A model generated the notes under the pieces. The model was given only the letters and a program-made list of their open reading frames with translations. It was not told the origin of the DNA and made no database searches. The translations under genes were made by a program, and so were the position numbers. Below, one piece after another: positions 22,101 to 32,961 of a DNA stretch of 64,000 nucleotides. The stretch lies in NCBI RefSeq assembly GCF_032854445.1, contig NC_088304.1:29645732-29709731 (forward strand), given 5' to 3'. The DNA is from Liolophura sinensis (lineage: Eukaryota > Mollusca > Polyplacophora > Chitonida > Chitonidae). The stretch's first letter is position 1, and each line of letters opens with the position of its first letter.

Positions 22101-24030
22101 GTTGGTCACGCTAATTTCTTTCAAACGCTTGGAAAGCGCCGTACTATTTAAAGGAGACGTGTTGCACAGCTACAGATTAACAAGTTATGCCTGGAACAAA
22201 AACCTCCTTTTCCCTGTTAATCAGCAAATGTTCAGATAGTCAGTCCAAAACACATTGGCTCTACAACGAAGTTTGGTTGAGTTGTTCCATTTTCGCACAT
22301 CCTCAGATTTGGCAATGTGGTCGTTCACATGACCACATTAAAGGCATATAACACGCAGATTCCATGGTTTCTAAAAAAAATTTAAACTTGTAACGATTGT
22401 TTTGAATTCATTGTGAAAGGACGGACGCTTTGCATCTCACAGACAAGTGTCAAACGCATAGAGGTTCCAAACACATCCAGGTGAGATTTGTAGCTGAAAT
22501 TTCTGGTGTAAGTCAACGAAGGCGTCGATGTCCTTCCATCTACACTTCCATCTACATGAATTCACTGGCATGCCATTATTGACCCCTAAAAGGTGATGAG
22601 CAATTTTTTAAAGAACGCCATGGGGAAATTCTTTTGAAACTCAATTGTCTAACAATGAGTTCTGGATTGCTGTATATCAGGTAGGCGGTGCCTTTTCGGG
22701 AACTAAGCCTTTTGATTTACAATTTGTGTCAGTTGTACACATTTGACGAACATCGGCTCTTGCAAGCAATTAACGCTTAGAGGTAAGCTTTGCATACTTA
22801 TAGCTCAACATCCGGAATAGTCAAAAGACAATTGTTAACACCGAATTACGTTTATTGGACATCAAAAGTCACTGGAAGAGTTGGGATAAACTTATGGTTA
22901 AATTATCCGTAAAATATAACTTTGTTTTACACTCGATTTTTCTTGTATGAGGTCCACACAATTTTGACAGCTGGGTTAGAACTTTTGATGAACTTTAATC
23001 TCTAACGATTGTAATCGTATAGAGATTTACCCTTGTATAACGATTGTAATCGTACAGAGATTTGAACTTCATAACGATTGCATATTCGTCAACAAATCCG
23101 GACCGCTGTCCTTAAAGAAATATCCGCCTGATGCATCTCCACTGATTTTCAATGTAGGCTGACTATTAATAACAGAATTTGTTACGATCTTCTAGACGAA
23201 ACTGTTCCTCTAGAAGAAAACATTATCTTTGCCTTGAAGTCCAAAATAAAGCAGCTATTTACAGTGAAAATAAAGTGGTGAATAATTTAACAGCTTTAAT
23301 CAACTCTTGAGTAATGGTTTCGAACGTGACGGCTTAAGCCTGGATTGAGAGCTCTGGGGAGATTTGCACGGTGCTGGTGAAGACTGAGTGATATCAGCTC
23401 AAGTTAATGAGATTTGTGCAACTCTTATCTCTTGTGCCTTGCATCAGCATTTAAAGCTTCAAGTGCTTTGGCATTTTTGTCACCGCATTGAACCCATTAA
23501 TAGAGAGGCTTGCCTTGATCAAATCAGCAGTCCTTGGTTAGCAAAGAGGGCTATAGTCTTGCAAACTGACACCACATGATGGAGACCTATATTTTAGACA
23601 TCATTTGCATCAAGAGCGTAGATGTAATGCTTCATGTAATGAAAGTTTAAAGTGACTGTTTAAATACTAGATGTAAAACTGTCACTTCAATTTCTGCCTT
23701 TTACCAAACAATGTCAGTTCAGGGTGACATTCAACTCCACAGTATAGACTACCAAATATGGTAAAATAAGTAGCTCTGAAAATAAGTGCATGAACGCTCG
23801 CTTCAGCTCAACATGGCTAACAGTAAATGTATTGTTTCAGTCAAAACAATTAAACTGACCGAATCTGAAAAAACAGGAAACCAATTTACGTTATTCATAA
23901 CAGAACAGCTGTGGATCAAACCCAACCAAAACGCGGAATTAAAGCTCACGCATCTGTTCGGTCTTCCTATATCTGTTTATTTATTTAATTAGTTAGTAAG
24001 ATGACTGCTCTTTTCTGAGTGGAAATAACA
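19146..24030. other. long unique stretch without recognisable genes
   Basis: Nearly 4.9 kb with only small traces. A worn SINE tail lies at 19765-19835 (gtcgccattgtgtgagtgaa). A 2.5-unit repeat of about 37 bp lies at 23004-23080 (ataacgattgtaatcgta). Open frames of 60-80 codons (20593-20890, 21296-21499, 22042-22239, 23388-23579, 23786-23992) carry no recognisable domain. Confidence 0.4.
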
Positions 24031-24035
24031 TGAGT

Positions 24036-24073
24036 GGGAGGGTTGAGGGTCGTGGGGTCGTGGGGTCGTGGGG
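24036..24073 (+). other. G-rich 9-bp repeat, quadruplex-prone
   Basis: The string gtggggtc repeats about three times, preceded by gggagggttgaggg. Four or more G-runs separated by short loops could form a quadruplex on the plus strand. Confidence 0.65.
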
Positions 24074-24132
24074 TTGTTACGGACAAATATTCTCACGTGT
24101 GATGTACACATATGATCTGTACGTCATATTGG

Positions 24133-24220
24133 TGTAAGCCAGCATTAGCTGGACTTGAACTCAAAGCGACCGCATTGATAGGTCATTCCGCCGCGCTGGC
24201 GTGCCAATCGCCACGGTAAC
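24133..24220 (-). mobile_element. SINE 5' fragment, minus strand
   Basis: The strings gccagcattagctggacttg, aactcaaagcgaccgcattg and cgccgcgctggcgtgccaat are the reverse complement of the Pol III head of the main SINE family. The body and tail are missing. It lies 80 bp before a large minisatellite. Confidence 0.65.
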
Positions 24221-24299
24221 GGAAGCTCTGACTTAATTATCATGTTCGGAATAAAGCCGTAATAACTAGCAGAAGTCCATACTGATTGATAAATGTATC

Positions 24300-25733
24300 A
24301 AATTGCTACACCACTCACACATCATACTGGCGTGACTCATACATCATACTGGCGTGACTCACACATCATCAAACTGGCGTGGCTCACACATCATACTGGC
24401 GTGACTCACACATCATACTGGCGTGGCTCACACATCATACTGGCGTGACTCACACATCATACTGGCGTGACTCACACATCATCATACTGGCGTGACACAC
24501 ATCATACTGGCGTGGCTCACACATCATACTGGCGTGACTCACACATCATACTGGCGTGACTCACACATCATACTGGCATGGCTCACACATCATACTGGCG
24601 TGGCTCACACATCATACTGGCGTGGCTCACACATCATACTGGCGTGACTCACACATTATACTAGCGTGACTCACACATCATACTGGCGTGACTCACACAA
24701 CATCATACTGGCGTGACTCACACAACATCATACTGGCGAGACTCACACATCATACTGGCGTGACTCACACATCATACTGGCGTGACTCACACATCATACT
24801 GGCGTGGCTCACACATCATATTGGCGTGACTCACACATCATACTGGCGTGACTCACACATCATACTGGCGTGGCTCACACATCATACTGGCGTGACTCAC
24901 ACATCATACTGGCGTGACTCACACATCATACTGGCGTGACTCACACATCATACTGGCGTGACTCACACATCATACTGGCGTCACTCACACATCATACTGG
25001 CGTCACTCACACATCATAATGGCGTGGCTCACACATCATACTGGACTGGCTCACACATCATACTGGCGTGACTCACACATCATACTGGCCTGACTCACAC
25101 ATCATCATACTGGCGTGACTCACACATCATACTGGCGTGGCTCACACATCATACTGGCGTGACTCACACATCATACTGGCGTGGCTCACACATCATACTG
25201 GCGTGGCTCACACATCATACTGGCGTGACTCACACATCATACTGGCGTGACTCACAAATCATACTGGCGTGACTCACATATCATAATGGCATGGCTCACA
25301 CATCATACTGGCGTGGCTCACACATCATACTGGCGTGACTCACACATCATACTGGCCTGACTCACACATCATCATACTGGCGTGACTCATACATCATACT
25401 GGCGTGACTCACACATCATACTGGCGTGACTCACACATCATACTGGCGTGACTCACACATCATACTGGCGTGGCTCACACATCATACTGGCGTGGCTCAC
25501 ACATCATACTGGCGTGACTCACACATCATACTGGCGTGACTCACACATCATACTGGCGTGGCTCACACATCATACTGGCGTGACTCACACATCATCATAC
25601 TGGCGTGACTCACACATCATACTGGCGTGACTCACACATCATCACACTGGCGTTACTCACACATCATCACACTGGCGTGACTCACACATCATACTGGCGT
25701 GGCTCACACATCATACTGGCGTGACTCACACAT
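24300..25733 (+). repeat. 22-bp minisatellite, about 65 copies, with AP-1-like motifs
   Basis: The core is catactggcgtgactcacac with a 22-bp period. Common variants are ggctca for gactca, and a catcat duplication that gives 25-bp units. Most units contain TGACTCA, a perfect AP-1/TRE consensus. Two Ser-Tyr-Trp-Arg-type repetitive frames (24688-24939, 25448-25630) are by-products. Confidence 0.97.
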
Positions 25734-25889
25734 CATACTTGTAAACTGTTCAAGATCCTGTCACACCGAATGTCAAGCAATGGACACAGATCTGTAAAAC
25801 AGTCACACTCTATATGAGCTAAGTTGTGATTTATTAAACGTACTGTGATCGACCGGTGTAGAAGTGGAGTGTGATTTGCAGATGGAGAA

Positions 25890-26660
25890 GGAATTGTGAT
25901 AGGCAAGGGGTGAACTGATCAATCAAAAAAAAGTTGTGTTAGGCACTCAGAGAAAGGGTTATGATAGGCAGACAGGAAAAAAATGGGGTTATGGGGGACA
26001 GGCGGACTAAAGGACTGTGGTAGGCAGGTGGTGAACCGAGCAATCAAGAAAACGGAGTTGTGTTAGGCACTCAGAGAAAGGGTTATGGTAGGCAGACAGG
26101 AAAAAATGGGGTTATGAGAGACATGCGGACTAAAGGACGGTGGTAGGCAGGTGGTGAACCGAGCAATCAAAAAAAACGGAATTGTGTTAGGCGCTCAGAG
26201 AAAGGGTTATGGTAGGCAGACAGGAAAAAAATGGGGGTTATGAGGGACAGGCAGACTAAAGGACTGTGGTAGGCAGGTGGTGAACCGAGCAATAAAAAAA
26301 AACGGAATTGTGTTAGGCACTCAGAGAAAGGGTTGTGATAGGCAGACGGGAAAAAATGGGACTATGAGGGGCAAAGGGACTAAAGGACTGTGGTAGGCAG
26401 GTGGTGAACCGAGCAATCAAGAAAACGGAATTGTGTTAGGCACTCAGAGAAAGGGTTGTGATAGGCAGACAGGAAAAAAATGGGGTTATGAGGGACAGGC
26501 GGACTAAAGGACTGTGGTAGGCAGGTGGTGAACCGAGCAATCAAGAAAACGGAGTTGTGTTAGGCACTCAGAGAAAGGGTTATGATAGGCAGACAGGAAA
26601 AAATGAAGTTATGAGGGGCAGGCGGACTAAAGGACTGTGGTAGGCAGATGAAGAAAGAGA
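25890..26660 (+). repeat. 124-bp higher-order array, about 6 copies
   Basis: The landmark gaaccgagcaat recurs at 26033, 26156, 26282, 26406 and 26530 (123-126 bp apart). Each unit holds several related sub-units with g(t/g)taggcag and a purine-rich run. It grades into simpler repeats at 26660-27005. Confidence 0.92.
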
Positions 26661-27005
26661 TTGTGATAGACAAGCGGGCGAAGTGGGTGGGCGAAAAAGA
26701 GGGCTGTAATTGCCAGGCAGGAACGGAAGTGTGATAGATAGACGGACACGAGGACTGTTATGCGCAGGTGGAGAAGAAATTGTGACAGGCAGGAACGCTT
26801 GGAGAATATGATAGGCAGGCGAACAAAAGCACTGTGTTACAGACGGTCGTACACGGGTGCCGTGATAGGCAGGCAGAGAAAGGGTTGTAATAGGCAGTAG
26901 AAGGGAATAATGATAGACAGGCGAAAAGCCACACTTTGATAGGCAGGTTAAGGAAAGGATTTGATAGGCAGATGAATAAAGAAACTGTGATAGGCAGGCG
27001 AATGT
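26661..27005 (+). repeat. degenerate 30-37-bp repeats flanking the 124-bp array
   Basis: Motifs like tgtgataggcaggcg followed by aaag and a short variable segment recur about ten times. The spacing is irregular. They look like the older basic unit from which the 124-bp period was built. The 150-codon minus-strand frame here is a repeat artefact. Confidence 0.8.
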
Positions 27006-28218
27006 GTGCATGTTTCTGTTTAGCGGTGACATGTAATATGTGGTCGCATTTAGCTACTTGAAAATCGTTCTTTGACCATAAAGCGAACCGTAAATTAAGT
27101 TATATAATAAGCATTCTTAGCAGCCGTGCCTATAGGCGAAACCCGCAGAGATCAGTTTATGAAATATAGATGTATGTTTCTGACAGTTGCCTTGGTAACC
27201 CGTTCTTCGGGATGAAAAATAACTATAGCAATATTAAAACTTTTTAGCTTAAAAAAGCCAGCTGTGCTCGGCATTATGTAACACACTGTAATATCCAGCT
27301 GGCATCACTTTCTGCCTGGGGGTAATCATTGTTTACAGCTGACATCCAGTTCCTATTTTCTAAAGGGTAATATTTGTGGTTATCTGCAATAAAAAATCAG
27401 AAACACAGTATGGCATTCAATGCTCCTCAAAAAGGATTATTGAACTGGACTTGAGGATAGACTACACGAAGTAATAGTGACCATTATTCACATGATTCCA
27501 GGGAAGTACTCATTAAAATGTACACTAATCGCTAACACTTGTATCCCACAGGGCTGTGCACAACCAGGCACAAGTGTATTTTGCCAAAGTATGTATATAT
27601 TTTTGCTTGTGGCTACGTAACTTCTGGATCTCTTTGTAAATGTAAATTACGGTATTATGGCAAGAAGTCATTGTATTCGATATCGAAGTTGGTAATGTAC
27701 ATATATCTACATGCACTATGACATATTTAAATCCAGTCAATGAAATAATGAATAATAAAAAATGAAACCATTCATGAAGTAAATGAACGACTGAACCAAG
27801 CTTAAATGAAGGTAAGCAATGCACAGTCGCCGTATCACGAGAACAAGTAAAACATCAACACAATCAGAAATATTGATATTTTTTCCAAGTATGGAAATAA
27901 ATTAAGAATATACTTAACTCCAGTGCCAGCTGTTTTACGAAAACTGGCGCCTGTCATTTTACCTGTCACCTGCTTTAATGGCCCTTGTCTATATTTGCGG
28001 GTATATAAATGTACGTAGCGAAACCATATAATCAACGGCGGACAAAACAAACGTACCTCGCATGCCTTCTTTGAAACGATCGATTTTATGCTTGGCACAA
28101 CTGTCCCAGTATGCCAGATTCACATTATTGTCCTACGTAACCTGAGGTCTAATTTTTTCTTCTTCTTTGTTAATGTGAATGATCAAATTATTTATGGCTA
28201 AGTTGATGTGATAATTGA
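27006..28218. other. no recognisable feature
   Basis: Unique AT-rich sequence. Minus-strand frames at 27525-27824 and 27835-28098 have no supportable similarity or splice context. Confidence 0.4.
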
Positions 28219-28230
28219 TATCGTGTCGAC

Positions 28231-28440
28231 ATGAGGCAGTGTATTCTTGATTATAACTGGTGGGTAACTCCATCCATGGAAGAAGCACAGTGCTCTCTAC
28301 TCAGACTCAAAGGCAGGCATCGCCACAAACCACCCACAACACAAGTGAATAGGAAGCATTTCCAGGCCATTTTCCGTCTGCACAGACTTTGGCGAGAGCG
28401 ACAATGGCGGAATTTCAAGAACGAACTCTTTTGTCGTTAA
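28231..28440 (+). CDS. hypothetical 69-residue basic open frame or exon
   Basis: The frame encodes a Trp-, Arg- and His-rich peptide with segments LKGRHRHKPPTTQVNRKHF and LHRLWRERQWRNFKNELF, ending in TAA. An in-frame TGA lies five codons before the ATG. Two bases after the stop is AAAG|GTAAAA, a good donor, so this could be a last coding exon with a 3' UTR intron, or chance. An inverted repeat begins 21 bases downstream. No family is recognised. The composition is more even than in the surrounding AT-rich DNA, which is the main reason to list it. Confidence 0.22.
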   Translation: MRQCILDYNWWVTPSMEEAQCSLLRLKGRHRHKPPTTQVNRKHFQAIFRLHRLWRERQWRNFKNELFCR

Positions 28441-28460
28441 AGGTAAAAACAATCCTACTC

Positions 28461-28690
28461 TATCAAGTGACTATGAAAAATGTTAGGCAACCTTTGTTGA
28501 CATTAATTTACTGATAACTTGTATGACCGTGTGTGACACAGATGACAAATCTTTCATTTAGAAGTTAACAAACATTCAGCTTTTCAATTTTCTTCATCGT
28601 TCGCCTACTTTAAATCACTTTTTGTGAAAATGTATTACAGTACATGTGATCAATAACAGTTGCCTAACATTTTTGACAAGTCACATGATA
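28461..28690. mobile_element. inverted repeat of 39-40-bp arms, MITE-like
   Basis: The left arm 28461-28499 (core aaaaatgttaggcaac) matches the reverse complement of 28651-28690 with a few mismatches; the loop is about 150 bp of AT-rich sequence. The 230-bp length and ends fit a non-autonomous DNA element, but no clear target duplication was found. A transcript would form a long hairpin. Confidence 0.5.
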
Positions 28691-29685
28691 CCGAAGCGCA
28701 TTATGTACCTATGGATATAAAGGATTTCGAACTCGAAACACCCCTGTTACGTGAAATCGCCAGTGCAAACCAACAACACACATTCCTGTTTCAGGGCCAA
28801 CTGATCGCGTTTTCTTGACAAAACGCCATCCAAATATATCTTATGATAGTATGACAAGAGCGCATCACTTTGCAGTTTTAAAGAACAAGCGCAAATTGTC
28901 AATTGCCTCGACCTCCCACAAAAAGTTGATGCCATCTTGCACGAAGGCCTCTCGTTATTTTGAATCGCTCATGTTAAAAGACAGGCGGTTCAACATGTGA
29001 CCCATATACATGTTACACCTGAGTGACAATTCGCCTTTGTTAAGGTAATTCTTAACCTAGAATTTCGAATTCGAAGATTTAAAGATATTTAACAGACAAG
29101 CTCCGCAGCGCAAGCTCGATGCAACATTTCTTCAACGAAGTGGGGGGAGTTGGCGTATGCAAATGACTCATACCCATAACTGCTTGGAATGTTGGTTTAT
29201 CTTCAGTCTATGGAGTTACACAAAGACCTCTTTTTAGCTATCATTTTAGGCTGTCACAACGAACAAATTTGATTGCCTAATAACAGAAGTCGTTTAACCA
29301 AAAAGCACGTCTCTTTGTCTCACGAGAGTTTACATCGTTATTTCTTCGGAAAGACTGCCTCGCGTGACTTGTCAGGCTGTACGTTAAAGTGTTCAACTGA
29401 AACAACGGGCTGATCCCTAAGCTAACCGAAAAGGGACTGACAGAGCTGCTTGCTGCTGCTAAAGACGTCCTGTGAGTATTCTGTCTGTATAAATAACATA
29501 TGTGCACAACAACTCGCACCTTCATAAGCGAGCGCCATCCGATCAAATTGCTAATGTGAAACGTGTGTACGCTCTTGGTGTTTTCACAGACAAATGTCAT
29601 CTCAATATCTTACCAATTGTCTGTGTAAAAGAAATGTGCATAGTCTTTAGTGCAGTTTGGAAGGGCAGGCAAGGTACAGAATGAA
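28691..29685. other. no recognisable feature
   Basis: Unique sequence. The overlapping frames at 28747-29000 and 29277-29684 show no domain or motif. Confidence 0.4.
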
Positions 29686-29689
29686 ACTG

Positions 29690-29920
29690 CGTGGATTTGG
29701 TGGTTAGCACGCCAGCACAGCGCAGTGACCCAGGAGCTTCTCATCAAAGGCTGGCTTCCTCTCCGGCCGCACGTTGTAAGGTCTACTTTTAACCTGCACA
29801 TGGTCGTGGATTTCCCCCTGGCTTTGCCCACTTTCCTCCCACCATAACGCTAGCCGCCGTCGTAAAAGTGAAATATTACGGCGTAAAACGCTTATCAAAA
29901 ATCAAAATAAAAAAATTAAA
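29690..29920 (+). mobile_element. tRNA-derived SINE with internal deletion
   Basis: Head ggtggttagcacgccagcac, then cttcctctccggccgcacg, tggtcgtggatttccccc, tcctcccaccataacgctag and gccgccgtcgtaaaagtgaa, ending in an A-rich tail. Relative to 46302, the B-box region between the head and the 'cttcctctccgg' segment is shortened. Confidence 0.85.
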
Positions 29921-30084
29921 GACATCTATGAATGTCCAAACCTTTTTTGAATGGCGCTGAATACCACTTAGTCAGGCGTGATTAAAGAGAGATTTAACTA
30001 TGTCAATGCTGATGAACCGATGCAAGTATGTCACAAATTGCATTCAACCTAAGGTTTTAATCGGTACCTCTACGGAGGTTTCCG

Positions 30085-30162
30085 CAGCTCTTGGTTGGAA
30101 GGCCCCTCATCAACCTGCGGATGGTTGTCGGTTTCCCTCGGGTAAATAAATAAATAAGCAGT
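30085..30162 (+). mobile_element. SINE internal fragment
   Basis: The strings aacctgcggatggttgtcgg, tttccctcggg and taaataaataaa are the middle of the main SINE joined directly to a tail-like A-rich run. The 3' conserved domain is deleted. Confidence 0.65.
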
Positions 30163-30304
30163 TCTTCTTCATGAAAATAACAGGATGACATTATTCAATG
30201 GTATGCCGCTTCTAGGTTACAGTTACCTTTTGTCTATTATAGCTTTTCGAAATTTACCTCTCTGTGTGCATCTGCTTGGCATGTGTTGTGCAACGGGTCG
30301 TCCT

Positions 30305-30590
30305 GAGGCTTGGTTGTTTGTGTGGTGCGGCCAGGGGGCTTGTGTGGCGGCCAGGGGGCTTGTGTGGCGGCCAGCGCCATTGTGTTGTGCGGCTGGCGGG
30401 ATTGTGTCGTGCGGCTGGCGGGATTGTGTCGTGCGGCTGGCGGGATTGTGTCGTGCGGCTGGCGGACTTGTGTCGTGCGGCTGGCGGACTTGTGTCGTGC
30501 GGACTTGTGTCGTGCGGCTGGCGGACTTGTGTCGTGCGGCTGGCGGGATTGTGTCGCGCGGCTGGCGGGCTTGTGTCGTGAGAGACGTGT
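30305..30590 (+). repeat. GC-rich 22-bp minisatellite, about 12 copies
   Basis: The core is attgtgtcgtgcggctggcg with a 22-bp period, alternating with acttgtgtcgtgcggctggc. Upstream, cggccagggggcttgtgtgg is a related, older unit. Because 22 is not a multiple of three and the unit lacks stops, three plus frames and one minus frame stay open (30185-30663). None is a gene. Confidence 0.92.
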
Positions 30591-30599
30591 TTCTTCACT

Positions 30600-31615
30600 C
30601 GTTTATAGGAAGTATAAAAATGGCATAATTCTATGTCTTCTTTTTTCACATTTTGAATTCTGAACTTTCAGGACCTGAAAGTGTGACTTTCGGTATGTGA
30701 CTTTTGACAGCATTAGTTTCGTTTTAAGGTCGAAATTATGTTGTGCACTCACTAAATGTTTTGCTTCGTTGAGAGACCTGTATTGTCTTTTGTTTTTTCG
30801 TTCTTGCTGCTGCTACTTTTAACAATTATGTTTTACTTTGAGCTCTACATTCAAAAAGTTTATGTTCACTGCTTTTTAACCATATTTGTGCTGATCTTTT
30901 TCCAGTCTAACTTAGTACAAGTGTTTGAACATAGCTCATGAGTGAGGAGTTGCCATGTTCCCGATACTGTGATTATCGGCCAAAACGGTTACCTTGTTAA
31001 GGTGATGCTTTCAGCCAAACTCTATTGACCTGTAGGAGTAAATCTCCATGTGAATGGTACATAACGAGTGTCGACCCCACGCTTGACCAATTCGCCGGAC
31101 CCACATCGATCCGTTCTCCTTATCGGCTCCATCGATTGTCGAGCAAACTTTGGGCAACAATGTATTGTAACTACATCCTGTATACGGTCTGACGCATGAT
31201 CGAGTAACCATCGCTAGTCTTTTGACAGGACCTCAAGGGGACTGTGTTAATGCGGGTATTTGTACCCTTTTTGCGGACTGAATGCTGCCTTAACGAAGGG
31301 TAACTGAACAAGGCTCTTCAGATTGCAGCTCTTACGCTCAGTGGCCTGACAAAGTAAGCTATAATCATGGGATAAAAATATCAGAAGACACGAAATGGAC
31401 ACAAGATAGTTATTCAAAACATTATTCTCTGGAGAACTAAAACTGTTTGTTTACAGATGAATGCATATCGTTCTGAGTGAATTCATTCCCTGCCGTTCTG
31501 GAAATTCAAAAGCGCCTGGATGCTTTCAAATTTAGCTAAATCAGAATTCATCATAGAAATTGAGAAGGTGGGACACTTTTAGTACAATGTATTCCATGGA
31601 TGCAACAAACCGGAT
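30600..31615. other. no recognisable feature
   Basis: Unique sequence. The hydrophobic 61-codon frame at 30756-30941 is T-rich and probably chance. Confidence 0.4.
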
Positions 31616-31617
31616 TC

Positions 31618-31856
31618 AGGCTCCTGGGTGGCTCATTCGTCTAAGGCGTTACACGCTCATCAGGCAAGGGTCCATTTACCTGGTATAAGGTGGTGCGTTC
31701 GAGTCCACTCTCCGCTGGCTCGGCCGCTGCATTAAGTCAGGTTACGTAATTCAAGGGCTGTTGTTTTCTTCTCTCAGAAACGTGACCGCCATTGTATTAT
31801 TTACGTAGTACTGAGTAGGAAGTTAAATCCTGAAAAAAAGTAAATATATAAATTAA
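31618..31856 (+). mobile_element. third SINE-like element with tRNA-type A and B boxes
   Basis: The A-box-like gtggctcattcgtctaagg and the B box gtgcgttcgagtccac are well placed for Pol III transcription. A tail with cgtgaccgccattgtatt and gtactgagtaggaagttaaa then runs into aaaaaaagtaaatatataaa. The tail is a diverged relative of the main family's 3' domain. The tRNA-like part does not fold into a standard cloverleaf, so it is not called a tRNA gene. Confidence 0.65.
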
Positions 31857-32876
31857 AACACGCACCGCTAGACTCTCAAAGTTGTTCTATGCGTCGTGTA
31901 AATTAGTAAATCAAGAAGCTTTCTTCAATTTTAATGTCCCTTTTTTCTGTTATCACGAGTATTAGACTTTAACAAATGGACAGAAACCTTCAGGTCGACC
32001 CATATGTTTGCTCTGTTTGCTTTAGCCGAATAAGACGGGGAAGCCAGAATATGGAAGTTTATGTCCTTTCTCAAGGAAGGAAGAGTAAAAATCCACAGAG
32101 CAGAGATATTATCTGGGAAAGCAGCATTTGTATGGTTATTCTCAGCATGCACAGCTGCTTTCCGGACATGTGCACTAAGTTGTCCATTTTAAAGATGAAA
32201 TTGGCTTTAGTTTTCTCTGACCTTTAATGCGAAATGTTCTCGTGAGATTTTGTTTGGCTCAGACATTTCTTGGGGGCAAGAACTTCCGTCTATAGAAAAC
32301 GTTAAAAAAAAGTTGATAAGAAGATACTATACTGAGTGCCGAACCAGAACTGAAGTGTCGCAATCACTCTCCTGCATGCAGCTTTGACTCAGACAATGTT
32401 TACATCTGTGCATGGATATTTTTTGTTTTAAAAATTTTAATTTCGAATATCGCGTAATACATGCCTTCAACGTTACCAACTATTGAGACGTATAAACTGA
32501 GTACATGTCAGTTTTATCTTCCCATTGATGGCTGGAAGATTGGAAGTGTTGATGGAGTATTTACTCCACACGCGTTATACACTGGCTGATTATTGTATAG
32601 CATTACAAAATTAGCATCAAGTCAATTTCAAGCGCTGTGATCCGCATTTCAATCATACACTGCTGGTTTTGTGAGGGCCTGGTTTCTCAGCTACGCACGC
32701 ACCAGCCTGATGTTTATCTGTTTTTTATCTTTATGTATTTAATAGCATGATGCTCTACACTGCGCTTAAACATACTTCACGGACACCAAAGGGGTTTAGT
32801 TTAAGAGTAGAGTTATCAGTCAGAATCTATGATACTTGACACGAATGAGTTTACAGGACTACTTTTATTACATTTC
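31857..32876. other. no recognisable feature
   Basis: Unique sequence. Overlapping frames on both strands at 31931-32227 lack support. Confidence 0.4.
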
Positions 32877-32961
32877 TCCTCCCCCCCTCCTCCCTCCCCC
32901 CTTCCTCCCTCCCCCCTCCTCCCTCCTCCCCTCCTCCCTCCTCCCCCCCTCCTCCCTCCTC
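32877..32961. repeat. polypyrimidine (CCTCCCTCCC)n tract
   Basis: About 85 bases of pure C and T with many runs of three or more C. The minus strand is quadruplex-prone and the duplex could form triplex DNA. Poly-Pro and poly-Gly frames here (32816-33070) are artefacts. Confidence 0.93.

Noticed and set aside
24688-25630. Repetitive open frames in the 22-bp array (24688-24939, 25448-25630)
   Set aside because: The peptides simply translate the repeat unit, and frame openness depends on where units change length. There is no start context, domain or splice signal.
24300-25733. CRISPR-like appearance of regular short repeats
   Set aside because: Units are contiguous, with no unique spacers between conserved repeats, and the DNA is eukaryotic. 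The same holds for all other arrays here.
26580-27032. 150-codon minus-strand frame
   Set aside because: It lies entirely within the degenerate taggcag repeats; the recurring Ala-Tyr-His and Cys-Leu-Ser patterns are repeat translations.
30185-30663. Four overlapping frames of 105-147 codons on both strands
   Set aside because: The 22-bp stop-free unit is not a multiple of three, so every plus frame and one minus frame stay open automatically.
31618-31730. tRNA gene with A and B boxes
   Set aside because: The boxes fit Pol III consensus, but the intervening sequence does not fold into a cloverleaf with a paired acceptor stem, and a SINE tail follows.
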